IMG/VR virus record: IMGVR_UViG_3300045999_001046
Coordinates: 1-55,727 of that record
Source of the DNA: a virus
Direction: 5' to 3' (one strand)
DNA: 55,727 nucleotides
In this document: positions 49,716-55,727 of the stretch, one piece after another
Position numbering within the stretch: position 1 is the stretch's first letter
Layout: each line of letters opens with the position of its first letter
Notes under the pieces: generated by a model
Database searches by the model: none
Told to the model about the DNA's origin: nothing
The model's input: only the letters and a program-made list of their open reading frames with translations
Translations under genes and position numbers: made by a program

Positions 49716-49739
49716 ACCCCGCTTCGGCGGGGTTTTTTA
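49716..49739 (+). terminator. intrinsic terminator after first early gene
   Basis: ACCCCGC-TTCG-GCGGGGT followed by TTTTT: a tight stem with a tetraloop and T-run, 23 nt after the stop codon of the 203-aa gene. It isolates that gene from the later early genes, which have their own promoters. Confidence 0.93.
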
Positions 49740-49740
49740 T

Positions 49741-49757
49741 TGCCCAAATTTTGGGCA
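49741..49757. repeat. 17-bp perfect inverted repeat
   Basis: TGCCCAAA-T-TTTGGGCA, directly after the terminator. On RNA it could form a second stem (loop of a few bases). On DNA it could be a protein-binding palindrome. Confidence 0.7.
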
Positions 49758-49797
49758 CGAGAACTGGTGTCAAAATGGCAGGAGGGTGGGCGAGCTT

Positions 49798-49829
49798 GCG
49801 TGACGCGCGCGTCGCGTGTGCGTGACGCG
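49798..49829. repeat. CpG-rich double repeat
   Basis: GCGTGACGCG occurs at 49798-49807 and 49820-49829, with the palindrome GACGCGCGCGTC (49802-49813) overlapping the first copy. Immediately to the right is a purine-rich run (about 49831-49857). The combination suggests a protein-binding or melting region, but no function is shown. Confidence 0.55.
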
Positions 49830-49898
49830 TGAAGTGGGAGAGAGCGCGAGAGAGGGGCACAACGCGCAGGGGCGAAACCAGTTTTCGAAGAGAGATTC

Positions 49899-49913
49899 TT
49901 AGGTCTGACCAAA
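49899..49913 (+). promoter_or_regulatory. palindromic operator-like site 2
   Basis: TTAGGTCTGACCAAA: the left half is perfect, the right half has one change from site 1. It lies 4 bp before the TGTAATA direct repeat and is far from any rightward gene start. Confidence 0.7.
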
Positions 49914-49916
49914 GAA

Positions 49917-50294
49917 TGTAATAGTGAAACATGGACGTGTTCCGTTATTACAGGTTTGTTCCGCAATTCCGATTCTTGGAACAAGCTTTGGAACAGCCAA
50001 AACCCGCATGTTTCCTAGCTTTTTTCTTCTTTCTACTACTAATGTTCCATGTTCCATAAAATAAATATACAGAGTCTAAAACGTGTTTTGTAATAACGTA
50101 ACAGCCTTTCCGATTTTCCTATTACGTTTGTTACAAAGAGCTGTTTGGCAGCGTTATTTTTACGGAACAAGTGAACAAAAGACAAAACACACCCCAAATC
50201 CCGCATGTTTGCAGGAAAAAAGCCCTGTTACTCGATTTTGGAACACACCGAACAAATCCCGCATTCTTGGAACAAGGCTTGTAATACTGAAACA
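49917..50294. repeat. TGTTMC repeat cluster in non-coding region
   Basis: No convincing gene. GGAACA/TGTTCC occurs nine times (49938, 49957, 49978, 49990, 50043, 50050, 50164, 50240, 50269), with three GTAACA/TGTTAC (50098, 50129, 50226), in both orientations and with irregular spacing. The cluster is bracketed by TGTAATAGTGAAACA (49917-49931) and TGTAATACTGAAACA (50280-50294), identical at 14 of 15 bases. CTTGGAACAAG copies are themselves palindromic. Candidate replication origin, regulator array or decayed element. Confidence 0.7.
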
Positions 50295-50600
50295 CTAAAC
50301 GGTTCGGACGATGGCAATCCCCGTTTCTTCCCGATGCACCGAATACTTGCGCAACCTATCGCTAAACCCCTCGCGCTTGTACATTTCTTTGTACCCGTTG
50401 TTGATGCGCATGATGGCAACCCGAACAGATGTTTCATTAATAACATTCTGTGGCATCAATACCGCTTCATCACGTTCCAACCCATCCACAGCCTTTCGTA
50501 CCTGATCAGCTTTAGTAATACGGTTCAGGTTGCGCACGTACATTTCTTCAGGCGACATGCGCTCGAAGGTTTTCACGATAACGTATTCTTTCTGTTCCAT
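50295..50600 (-). CDS. putative small regulator, divergent to early genes
   Basis: A 101-aa helical, charged protein of unknown family. KTFERMSPEEMYVRNLNRITKADQVRKAVDGLERDEAV and NETSVRVAIMRINNGYKEMYKREGF, then YSVHREETGIAIVRTV, suggest a small DNA-binding or regulatory protein. AGGGG is 7 nt before the ATG. It is the only leftward gene in the right region, has its own TTGTTG-17-TATAAT promoter, and lies opposite early promoter 2, the layout of a phage control switch. Confidence 0.65.
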   Translation of the reverse strand: MEQKEYVIVKTFERMSPEEMYVRNLNRITKADQVRKAVDGLERDEAVLMPQNVINETSVRVAIMRINNGYKEMYKREGFSDRLRKYSVHREETGIAIVRTV

Positions 50601-50638
50601 TATTTCACCCCTAGTTACCGGCTCATGCCGTGAAACAG

Positions 50639-50667
50639 ATTATATAAAACGCGAAGTGAAACAACAA
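50639..50667 (-). promoter_or_regulatory. leftward promoter of the putative regulator
   Basis: On the minus strand TTGTTG and a perfect TATAAT are 17 bp apart. It begins 39 nt before the start of the 101-aa gene and lies back to back with early promoter 2. Confidence 0.75.
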
Positions 50668-50686
50668 GCGAAATGTAATAAAAGAC

Positions 50687-50715
50687 TTGACAAACGGAAA
50701 GACTTGTGGCATAAT
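50687..50715 (+). promoter_or_regulatory. early promoter 2
   Basis: TTGACA, 17-bp spacer with GGAAAG, then CATAAT: a near-consensus sigma-70 promoter. Transcript would start at about 50722 and run through hairpin 50723-50741 and operator site 3 before the DUF7227-like gene. Confidence 0.85.
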
Positions 50716-50722
50716 TCAGTCT

Positions 50723-50741
50723 GGCTAGTAAATCGCTAGCC
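50723..50741 (+). promoter_or_regulatory. hairpin at the 5' end of the early transcript
   Basis: GGCTAG-TAAATCG-CTAGCC forms a six-pair stem right at the predicted transcript start. It could stabilise mRNA or act as an operator. Confidence 0.6.
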
Positions 50742-50753
50742 GACAACAAAATC

Positions 50754-50768
50754 TTAGGTCAGACCTAA
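50754..50768 (+). promoter_or_regulatory. palindromic operator-like site 3
   Basis: TTAGGTCAGACCTAA, extended to a 17-bp perfect palindrome by C and G at 50753 and 50769. It lies downstream of early promoter 2, 4 bp before the CCCTTGGAG leader. Confidence 0.85.
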
Positions 50769-50787
50769 GCAACCCTTGGAGAACATT

Positions 50788-51576
50788 ATGACTACTAAAA
50801 AACCTTCGGGCTACATTATCTATCGCGGCCCTTCTCTTTTGGACGGCAAACCCATTGTCGTTGTGGCAATCGTCAAAGAATCCAAAAATGCCAAGACCGG
50901 CAACATGGTGCAGACATACATCTTGGTGGATAACGGACTAAGCCCGGTGGAGTCAGCGCGGTCACTGGCTGATGTATCTATTTGTGGTGACTGCAAACAT
51001 CGGCGCGGTACAGGCGGTGCGTGCTACGTAAACCTCGGTCAGGGTGCTCGGTCAGTGATGGACGGCGTGATGCGCGGTATCTATCCGAGTGTCCGGCTGA
51101 GTGAAGCGGCTGATGTAGTTGCTGGTAGGAAAGTGAGACTCGGCACGTACGGTGACCCGATGGCGGTTCCTGCCTATATCTGGTGGGGCTTGCTCGAGCA
51201 TGCCGATTCGCATACTGGCTATTCACATCAGTGGAACCCAGACACCGAGATTGTCAAATCGTTAAACATTCTGCATCCCGGTCAGTATGACGAGGTTCGC
51301 GAGCTGTGCATGGCATCGGTGGATAACGAGGACGAGTACGCACACGCAGTGTACGAAGGCTGGCGCACGTTTCGCGTACGTGGGCTGGATGATGCCGAAA
51401 AAGCAAGCAACGAGTTCGTGTGCCCGGCATCCGAAGAAGCTGGCAAGAAAAAACAATGCCACGAATGCATGGCATGCAACGGTGTCGGTGAAGATGACTC
51501 ACGTATCAAAAAAGCAACTGTCGTGATCACGGTTCACGGCTCACTCAAGAAACGATTCGAAGTACGTGCAGCGTGA
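50788..51576 (+). CDS. DUF7227-like conserved phage protein
   Basis: A 262-aa early protein I recognise as a widespread phage type (family name uncertain): KPSGYIIYRGPSLLDGKPIVVVAI, SICGDCKHRRGTGGACYVNLGQG, LGTYGDPMAVPAYIWWGLLEHADSHTGYSHQW, and CPASEEAGKKKQCHECMACNG. The Cys pairs suggest zinc or iron-sulfur binding. ATG 50788 follows the CCCTTGGAG leader. Function unknown; strong conserved blocks suggest an enzyme. Confidence 0.75.
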   Translation: MTTKKPSGYIIYRGPSLLDGKPIVVVAIVKESKNAKTGNMVQTYILVDNGLSPVESARSLADVSICGDCKHRRGTGGACYVNLGQGARSVMDGVMRGIYPSVRLSEAADVVAGRKVRLGTYGDPMAVPAYIWWGLLEHADSHTGYSHQWNPDTEIVKSLNILHPGQYDEVRELCMASVDNEDEYAHAVYEGWRTFRVRGLDDAEKASNEFVCPASEEAGKKKQCHECMACNGVGEDDSRIKKATVVITVHGSLKKRFEVRAA

Positions 51577-51613
51577 GCTGTGTGTGATGAGCGGGGGATT
51601 CGTCCCCCGATTC

Positions 51614-51628
51614 TTAGGTCTGACCAAA
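51614..51628 (+). promoter_or_regulatory. palindromic operator-like site 4
   Basis: TTAGGTCTGACCAAA, identical to site 2, in the 66-nt gap before the DUF2591-like gene and directly abutting the ACTTGGAG leader. No promoter is seen in the gap. Confidence 0.75.
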
Positions 51629-51642
51629 ACTTGGAGAACGAT

Positions 51643-51975
51643 ATGAGAACGAATGAACTGAGCGGGGCTGCGCTGGACTGGGCGGTGGCAAGCATTGAAT
51701 TGACTGGACACGATGACTACACCAACGTCTTGATGGTCACGGTAGGCGATGACAACGACTGGAAATACACCCCATCAACCGACTGGGCGCAGGGCGGGGC
51801 GATCATTGAGCGCGAGGGCATTTGCTTGGTATTGAATCAGCATAGGACATGGGATGCTCACAAGGACAACGTAAACTTTTTCGAAACCGGCACAACACCA
51901 CTAATCGCAGCGATGCGCTGCTACGTGGCAAGCAAGCTGGGTGATGAGATTGAACTACCGGAGGGCGTGAGATGA
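51643..51975 (+). CDS. DUF2591-like phage protein
   Basis: A 110-aa protein: RTNELSGAALDWAVASIEL, YTPSTDWAQGGAIIEREGICL, and TTPLIAAMRCYVASKLGDEIELP are the typical order for DUF2591. Common in phage early regions, function unknown. ATG 51643 follows TTGGAG; ATGA overlap to the next gene. Confidence 0.85.
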   Translation: MRTNELSGAALDWAVASIELTGHDDYTNVLMVTVGDDNDWKYTPSTDWAQGGAIIEREGICLVLNQHRTWDAHKDNVNFFETGTTPLIAAMRCYVASKLGDEIELPEGVR

Positions 51976-52283
51976 GAACACTCGAGGCGCAATATCAAAT
52001 AGAAAACATGGAGGCAGTCATGCAAGCAGCCAATGCAGTCATCAAACCAAAAACGAATGTAGCTAGCTACAAGACCGGGACGCTGGCAAACAAAACCAAA
52101 CAGCAAATAGAGCAGGCACTGGGCTTTCCGCCCAACGTGGACGATGACCCGGACAAGGTGCGGTATAGCTGGGCATTCACGATCAACGGCAGAGAGTGTG
52201 CCATCTGGGATTGGAAAGGCTCGGCGGATCAGGATGTGTGGTCGGTGTATGACCCGAGTCGTGTGCTGTCAATCGTTATGTGA
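51972..52283 (+). CDS. conserved small early phage protein
   Basis: A 103-aa protein. NMEAVMQAANAVIKPKTNVASYKTGTLANKTKQQIEQALGFPPNVDDDPDKVRYSWAFTINGRECAIWDWKGS is typical of a recurring phage early family without a named function. Overlaps the DUF2591-like gene by four nt. Confidence 0.7.
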   Translation: MRTLEAQYQIENMEAVMQAANAVIKPKTNVASYKTGTLANKTKQQIEQALGFPPNVDDDPDKVRYSWAFTINGRECAIWDWKGSADQDVWSVYDPSRVLSIVM

Positions 52284-52293
52284 GAGGTGTGTG

Positions 52294-52395
52294 ATGGATA
52301 AAGAAGAATGGGTAATTCTCGCGGCGGCGGTGATGGGTGCGTTCTTTGGCGCGGTGCTGGCGGTGCTGGTGATTCTATATAGGGGGGTTTTGTGA
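52294..52395 (+). CDS. 33-aa membrane peptide
   Basis: MDKEEWVILAAAVMGAFFGA and VLAVLVILYRGVL: one complete transmembrane helix with charged ends. GAGAGG lies 6-10 nt upstream. It shares TGATG with the next tiny gene. Could influence membranes early in infection; unknown. Confidence 0.5.
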   Translation: MDKEEWVILAAAVMGAFFGAVLAVLVILYRGVL

Positions 52396-52478
52396 TGGAT
52401 ACGTATGACTGGGTCGGTGTGATCTGTGCATTGGTGTTGTTCGGTGTTCTATTGATGACGTATGAGGGGGTGATATGA
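52395..52478 (+). CDS. 27-aa membrane peptide
   Basis: MDTYDWVGVICALVLFGVLL with a short MTYEGVI end. One transmembrane helix, same character as the 33-aa peptide before it. ATG 52395 overlaps the upstream TGA; its TGA overlaps the next ATG (ATGA). Coupled coding on both sides favours a real gene despite the size. Confidence 0.45.
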   Translation: MDTYDWVGVICALVLFGVLLMTYEGVI

Positions 52479-52636
52479 AATACGAAGTAACGATACGCGC
52501 CAAGATCACGAAGACGTTTACCGTAGATGCGGTGGATGAGGACGCGGCGATGGCGCAGGCGAATGAGATGTTCGATCTTGATTTGAACGGCAAGGAGAGA
52601 TACGAACAGTTCGTGCTGAACATAGTAGAAACTTGA
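52475..52636 (+). CDS. 53-aa conserved early phage protein
   Basis: KYEVTIRAKITKTFTVDAVD and EDAAMAQANEMFDLDL, then YEQFVLNIVET: a small beta-helix fold of a type I recognise from phage early regions. GGGGG precedes its ATGA-coupled start. Its stop overlaps the -35 box of early promoter 3. Confidence 0.65.
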   Translation: MKYEVTIRAKITKTFTVDAVDEDAAMAQANEMFDLDLNGKERYEQFVLNIVET

Positions 52637-52661
52637 CACAGAGAAAGCTTTCCATCATAAT
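52633..52661 (+). promoter_or_regulatory. early promoter 3
   Basis: TTGACA, 17-bp spacer containing GAAAG at the same offset as in promoters 1 and 2, then CATAAT. It starts the segment containing the 93-aa gene and probably the CobS/CobT-like module. Confidence 0.85.
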
Positions 52662-52692
52662 ACAACCTGTAGCACAAACCTTGGAGAAAACG

Positions 52693-52974
52693 ATGAACAC
52701 AATCTTTATGTCAGAAGTAGACCGGCTCGGCATCCTGCTGGCGCAGATCGCTGACCTAACCAAAGAAGCCAACGCCATCAAGGCAGGCATCAAAGCAGAC
52801 ACGCGGTCTAAGACGTTCGAGGGGTACATGTTCTGTGCCACTGTAATAGATCAGGACAAAACCACGTATGACGTTGATGTACTGAAGACGGCAGCTGACC
52901 CAGCTATCCTCGAGCTGGCAAAGCGCGAAACGTCTCAGGCCAGTGTCAAAGTCACCGCACGTCGAGCCAACTAA
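52693..52974 (+). CDS. small coiled-coil early protein
   Basis: A 93-aa protein: DRLGILLAQIADLTKEANAIKAGIKADTRS is a coiled coil, then EGYMFCATVIDQDKTTYDVDVLKTAADP and VKVTARRAN. Common phage early type; Gam-like helix layout is possible but not shown. Start at 52693 follows CCTTGGAGAA. Confidence 0.65.
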   Translation: MNTIFMSEVDRLGILLAQIADLTKEANAIKAGIKADTRSKTFEGYMFCATVIDQDKTTYDVDVLKTAADPAILELAKRETSQASVKVTARRAN

Positions 52975-52981
52975 CCAAATC

Positions 52982-52996
52982 TTAGGTCAGACCTAA
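52982..52996 (+). promoter_or_regulatory. palindromic operator-like site 5
   Basis: TTAGGTCAGACCTAA, identical to site 3, between the 93-aa gene and the AAA+ ATPase gene, 14 nt before the CCCTTGGAG leader. No promoter is seen between site and gene. Confidence 0.8.
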
Positions 52997-53026
52997 TCAT
53001 GACGTACTAACCCTTGGAGAAACATC

Positions 53027-54145
53027 ATGTCACGCATCAATCTCAACACACGTGTATCACTCAAGCAGGCCAAAGCAGCAATCGCAGCAATCGGTGCGCA
53101 GCGCACCCTCCTCTTGCAGGGCGAGCCGGGTATTGGCAAGTCGTGGCTGATCAAGGAACTCGCAGCTGAGTTTCCTACACATCGCCCGGTCTACATCGAC
53201 TGCCAACTGCTACTGGATCAGGGTGACTTCTTCTACCCCTTCATTGCCGACACTGACGGCGGCAAGATCGCAGAGCGTGTGATGCTCGAGGACTTCAACT
53301 TCAACAGCGATCAACCGCTGATCATCATGCTCGATGAGATCGGCAAGGCAAACAAGGCGGTGATGAACGTGCTGCTGACGCTGATGTATGACCGGCGCAT
53401 TGGCTCGGTGCCGACACCCGAGGGCAGCATGGTGTTCGCGACTACCAACTTGAGCACCGATGGTGTGGGTGACTTCGTTGCAGCGCATGCACGTAGCCGG
53501 GTGATCCGACTCGAGGTAGCCAAGCCGCATGCTGGGTTCAATCCTGACGGTAGTATCGATGCAGATTCATGGGGTCACTGGGCATTGGGTAACGACATTG
53601 CTCCTGAGCTGGTGGCGTGGGTCAAGAGCAAGCCCGAGTGCTTGGACAGCTATCGCAACTACACCGCAGGTGAGAAGTGGGGCAATCCGTATGCGTTCCA
53701 TCCTACACAAGGTGCTGAGTCATATGTCTGTCCGCGCTCACTGCATGCAGCGTCTGATGTGGTCAAGCAGCGTAATGTGCTGGGGCATGAGCTGACACTG
53801 TCGCTACTGGCGGGTGCTGCGGGGGAAGCGTTTGCACGTGACTTCTCTGCATGGCTGCTGGTCAAGGATCGCGTGGCTTCGATGGATGCGGTGGTCGCTT
53901 CGCCTGAGTCGGCGGCGGTGCCAGAGAATCACGATGCGGTTGCGCTGTGTGTAATGGTGTTCAGTCTGGTGGCTGCAACGACAGACAAAACAATCGTGCC
54001 GTTCACTACGTACATGCAGCGTCTGCCCAAGGAATATCAGGCGATGTACTCGCGCTCTGTGATGGCGAGTGAAGAGAAGCAGAAGGTAGCGATCAAGTGC
54101 GAGAAGTTCCGCAAGTGGTCGATGGACAATCACTGGATGTTTTAA
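53027..54145 (+). CDS. MoxR/CobS-like AAA+ ATPase
   Basis: A 372-aa AAA+ ATPase. GEPGIGKS (32-39) is the Walker A, LIIMLDEIGKA (Asp103, Glu104) the Walker B, VFATTNLSTDG carries sensor 1, and HARSRVIRLEV the arginine-finger region. The MoxR/CobS group works with a VWA partner, encoded next here, to remodel or insert metal into target proteins. The C-terminal half is helical with no other domain. CCCTTGGAG leader precedes ATG 53027. Confidence 0.88.
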   Translation: MSRINLNTRVSLKQAKAAIAAIGAQRTLLLQGEPGIGKSWLIKELAAEFPTHRPVYIDCQLLLDQGDFFYPFIADTDGGKIAERVMLEDFNFNSDQPLIIMLDEIGKANKAVMNVLLTLMYDRRIGSVPTPEGSMVFATTNLSTDGVGDFVAAHARSRVIRLEVAKPHAGFNPDGSIDADSWGHWALGNDIAPELVAWVKSKPECLDSYRNYTAGEKWGNPYAFHPTQGAESYVCPRSLHAASDVVKQRNVLGHELTLSLLAGAAGEAFARDFSAWLLVKDRVASMDAVVASPESAAVPENHDAVALCVMVFSLVAATTDKTIVPFTTYMQRLPKEYQAMYSRSVMASEEKQKVAIKCEKFRKWSMDNHWMF

Positions 54146-54154
54146 GGGGGCGTT

Positions 54155-55351
54155 ATGAGTTTATCTGCTGAACAACGGTTGACCCGCTCTGTCGTGTGGC
54201 TGATGGGCGAAGCAAAGTACGCTGCGTTCTCTGGCCTGTACATGATGGGCAAGATCGAGGTCAACGATACGGTGCGCACTGCATGCACCAACGGACGTGA
54301 TGAGTTTTATGGGCGTGCGTTCGTGGAGTCGCTGACTGATGAGGAGGTGCGGGGTCTCAAGCTGCATGAGACGTGGCACAAAGCAGGGCGGCACTTCATG
54401 GTGTGGAAGCATCTCGCTGATGAAGACCCCAAGCTTGCCAACATGGCGATGGACTACGTGATCAATCTGTTTATTCATGACAGTGATCCGAAGGGCGAGG
54501 ATGTGCGCCTACCCAAGGGTGGGCTGCTCGATGAGCGGTTCCGTAACATGGACATCGGTGAGGTATACAAGGTACTCAAACAGGAGAAAGACAATGGACA
54601 GGGGAACGGTAAAGGGCAAGCAGGACAGGGCACGCCGGGTGACGGCGGCGAGAGCGATACCTTGGATGAACATGACTGGGATTCTGCGAGTAGCCTCAGT
54701 GCAGAAGAGCAGGACAAGCTGGCAACAGAGATCGACGAATGCCTCCGGCAAGGTGCGCAAGTAGCAGGCAAGCTGGGTGCGAAGATGCCACGTGGTCTCG
54801 AGGAGATGTTGCAGCCCAAAGTAGATTGGCGTGAGCAGTTGCGTGACTTCGTGGGCGCATTCGCTGCGGGTGCTGACTTGCCAAGCTATCGCAAACCTAA
54901 CCGAAGACTCATGTCCAGCAATCTGGTGTTACCGAGTCACATCTCGGAGACTGTCGGCAAGCTGGTGGTTGCAGTGGATGCATCGGGTTCGATCATGGGG
55001 GATATGCTGACTGCGCTTTTGTCAGAGGTGAACAGCATCTGTGAGGTGGTCAAGCCCGAGTCGGTGGAGTTGTTGTACTGGGACACCGAGGTCTGCCAGC
55101 ATGAGACCTACGATGCGAACAGCTACGCTGGGTTGTTGACTTCGACTAAGCCACGTGGCGGTGGCGGTACTGATCCGCAGTGTGTGGTGGACTACATGAA
55201 GCAGAAAGCAATTCGTGCCGAGTGTGTTGTCGTGCTGACTGACGGGTACGTGAGTAGCTGGGGTAAGGATTGGTCTTGCCCTACATTGTGGTGCATAACA
55301 GAGAAGCGCAAAGTGTCCCCTGTTGGACGTAGCGTACATATCGAGCTGTAA
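54155..55351 (+). CDS. DUF2201-type VWA protein with HETWH motif (CobT-like)
   Basis: A 398-aa protein. LKLHETWHKAGRH (HETWH at 71-75) is a zinc-metallopeptidase motif as in DUF2201; a Gln/Gly-rich flexible stretch follows (NGQGNGKGQAGQGTPGDGG, ~146-164). A VWA domain starts with VVAVDASGSIMGD (MIDAS D275, S277, S279) and ends with VVVLTDGYVSSWG. Ten nt after the ATPase gene, so probably co-translated as a chelatase-like pair. Confidence 0.88.
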   Translation: MSLSAEQRLTRSVVWLMGEAKYAAFSGLYMMGKIEVNDTVRTACTNGRDEFYGRAFVESLTDEEVRGLKLHETWHKAGRHFMVWKHLADEDPKLANMAMDYVINLFIHDSDPKGEDVRLPKGGLLDERFRNMDIGEVYKVLKQEKDNGQGNGKGQAGQGTPGDGGESDTLDEHDWDSASSLSAEEQDKLATEIDECLRQGAQVAGKLGAKMPRGLEEMLQPKVDWREQLRDFVGAFAAGADLPSYRKPNRRLMSSNLVLPSHISETVGKLVVAVDASGSIMGDMLTALLSEVNSICEVVKPESVELLYWDTEVCQHETYDANSYAGLLTSTKPRGGGGTDPQCVVDYMKQKAIRAECVVVLTDGYVSSWGKDWSCPTLWCITEKRKVSPVGRSVHIEL

Positions 55352-55375
55352 ACAACTTTACCTTGGAGAACTATC

Positions 55376-55727
55376 ATGGCTATTCAGAACTCATCTGTAT
55401 TGGTTGACCTGCACATCACTGCATGGACTGGACGCAAGCTGGACAAGAAAGTGTCGGGCGAGATCGACGCAAGCAAGAACACCAAGACCCGCGCTGGCAA
55501 TTACCACAAGCACCTGCTGGCTGGCACTGACAAACTCGAGACAGTTCAACGTCTGGCTGGTGCGCTACGTACGTGGCACCACGAGAACACTCTGCCTTGG
55601 TCGGATGGTGGCTCACGTCTGCTACCGATGAAGAACTTCTTTGACTACAAGCAGGAGCTGTCAAAGCGTCAGCGCGAGTTCGACGCAGCGGTGCAGGACT
55701 TTCTGGATCACTATCCGGAACTCTTTC
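55376..55727 (+). CDS. DUF3150-like protein (3' truncated)
   Basis: The 117 visible residues open with MAIQNSSVLVDLHITAWTGR and KLDKKVSGEIDASKNTKTRAGNYHKHLLAG, followed by LRTWHHENTLPWSDGGSRLLPMKNFFDYKQEL. This fits the DUF3150 family, members of which are often encoded beside CobS/CobT-like ATPase-VWA pairs. Starts after CCTTGGAGAA; no stop in the window. Confidence 0.75.
   Translation, partial: MAIQNSSVLVDLHITAWTGRKLDKKVSGEIDASKNTKTRAGNYHKHLLAGTDKLETVQRLAGALRTWHHENTLPWSDGGSRLLPMKNFFDYKQELSKRQREFDAAVQDFLDHYPELF

Noticed and set aside
49931-50059. 42-codon frame after operator site 2
   Set aside because: No clear binding site and its sequence is made of the TGTTCC repeats; more likely non-coding.
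50083-50298. 71-codon frame on the plus strand
   Set aside because: Built from the same repeats, convergent with the 101-aa gene, no ribosome binding site.

Overview
This window is about 56 kb of a tailed double-stranded DNA phage. It encodes a short-tailed (podovirus-type) virion and most probably infects a Gram-negative bacterium. Support for the virion type: a terminase pair, a long P22-like portal, a scaffold, a Mu gpT-like HK97-fold capsid protein, P22 gp4-like and gp10-like tail accessory proteins, several large Gln/Gly-rich proteins of ejection type, and no tape measure, sheath or tail tube. Support for the Gram-negative host: a nested Rz/Rz1 spanin pair, needed only where there is an outer membrane. 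I see no integrase, CRISPR, tRNA or insertion sequence. Both ends cut through genes (a DNA polymerase on the left, a DUF3150-like protein on the right), so the window is part of a larger, possibly circularly permuted, genome.

Layout. (1) 1-9.2 kb, plus strand: replication module with family A DNA polymerase, a PD-(D/E)XK Cas4/RecB-like nuclease, HNH nuclease, SNF2 helicase, a small coiled-coil protein, a NUMOD4-HNH homing nuclease, an SSB-like acidic-tailed protein, an XRE-like regulator and a 953-aa primase-helicase, closed by a terminator at 9214-9253. (2) 9.25-48.7 kb, minus strand, one very compact late block. It is transcribed from about 48.8 kb leftwards: TerS, TerL, portal, a GroES-like co-chaperonin, scaffold, decoration protein, capsid, an array of small basic or virion proteins, head-tail adaptors, tail fibres (one with an S74 chaperone, one with a 20-residue tandem repeat), the lysis cassette, gp10-like stabilisation protein, ejection proteins, and a 2193-aa polyvalent protein with metalloprotease and ADP-ribosyltransferase-like segments. 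(3) 48.8-55.7 kb, mostly plus strand: a control and early region. It carries three look-alike sigma-70 promoters, five copies of a 15-bp palindrome (TTAGGTCWGACCWAA), a cluster of TGTTMC repeats, one leftward small regulator-like gene, and early genes ending in a CobS/CobT-like module: MoxR-type AAA+ ATPase, a protein with HETWH and VWA MIDAS motifs, and a DUF3150-like protein.

How the parts work together (inference): the divergent region at 48.7-50.8 kb fires the late operon leftwards and early genes rightwards. Early genes and the SNF2-led replication genes share a CCTTGGAGAA-type leader just before the start codon, suggesting common translational control. Ejection proteins, including the large polyvalent protein, would enter the cell with the DNA. 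The late genes build the capsid around the scaffold and release progeny through a holin-like protein, a GH19 endolysin and the spanins. Four HNH or endonuclease VII-type genes interrupt modules, which is typical of homing traffic among phages.
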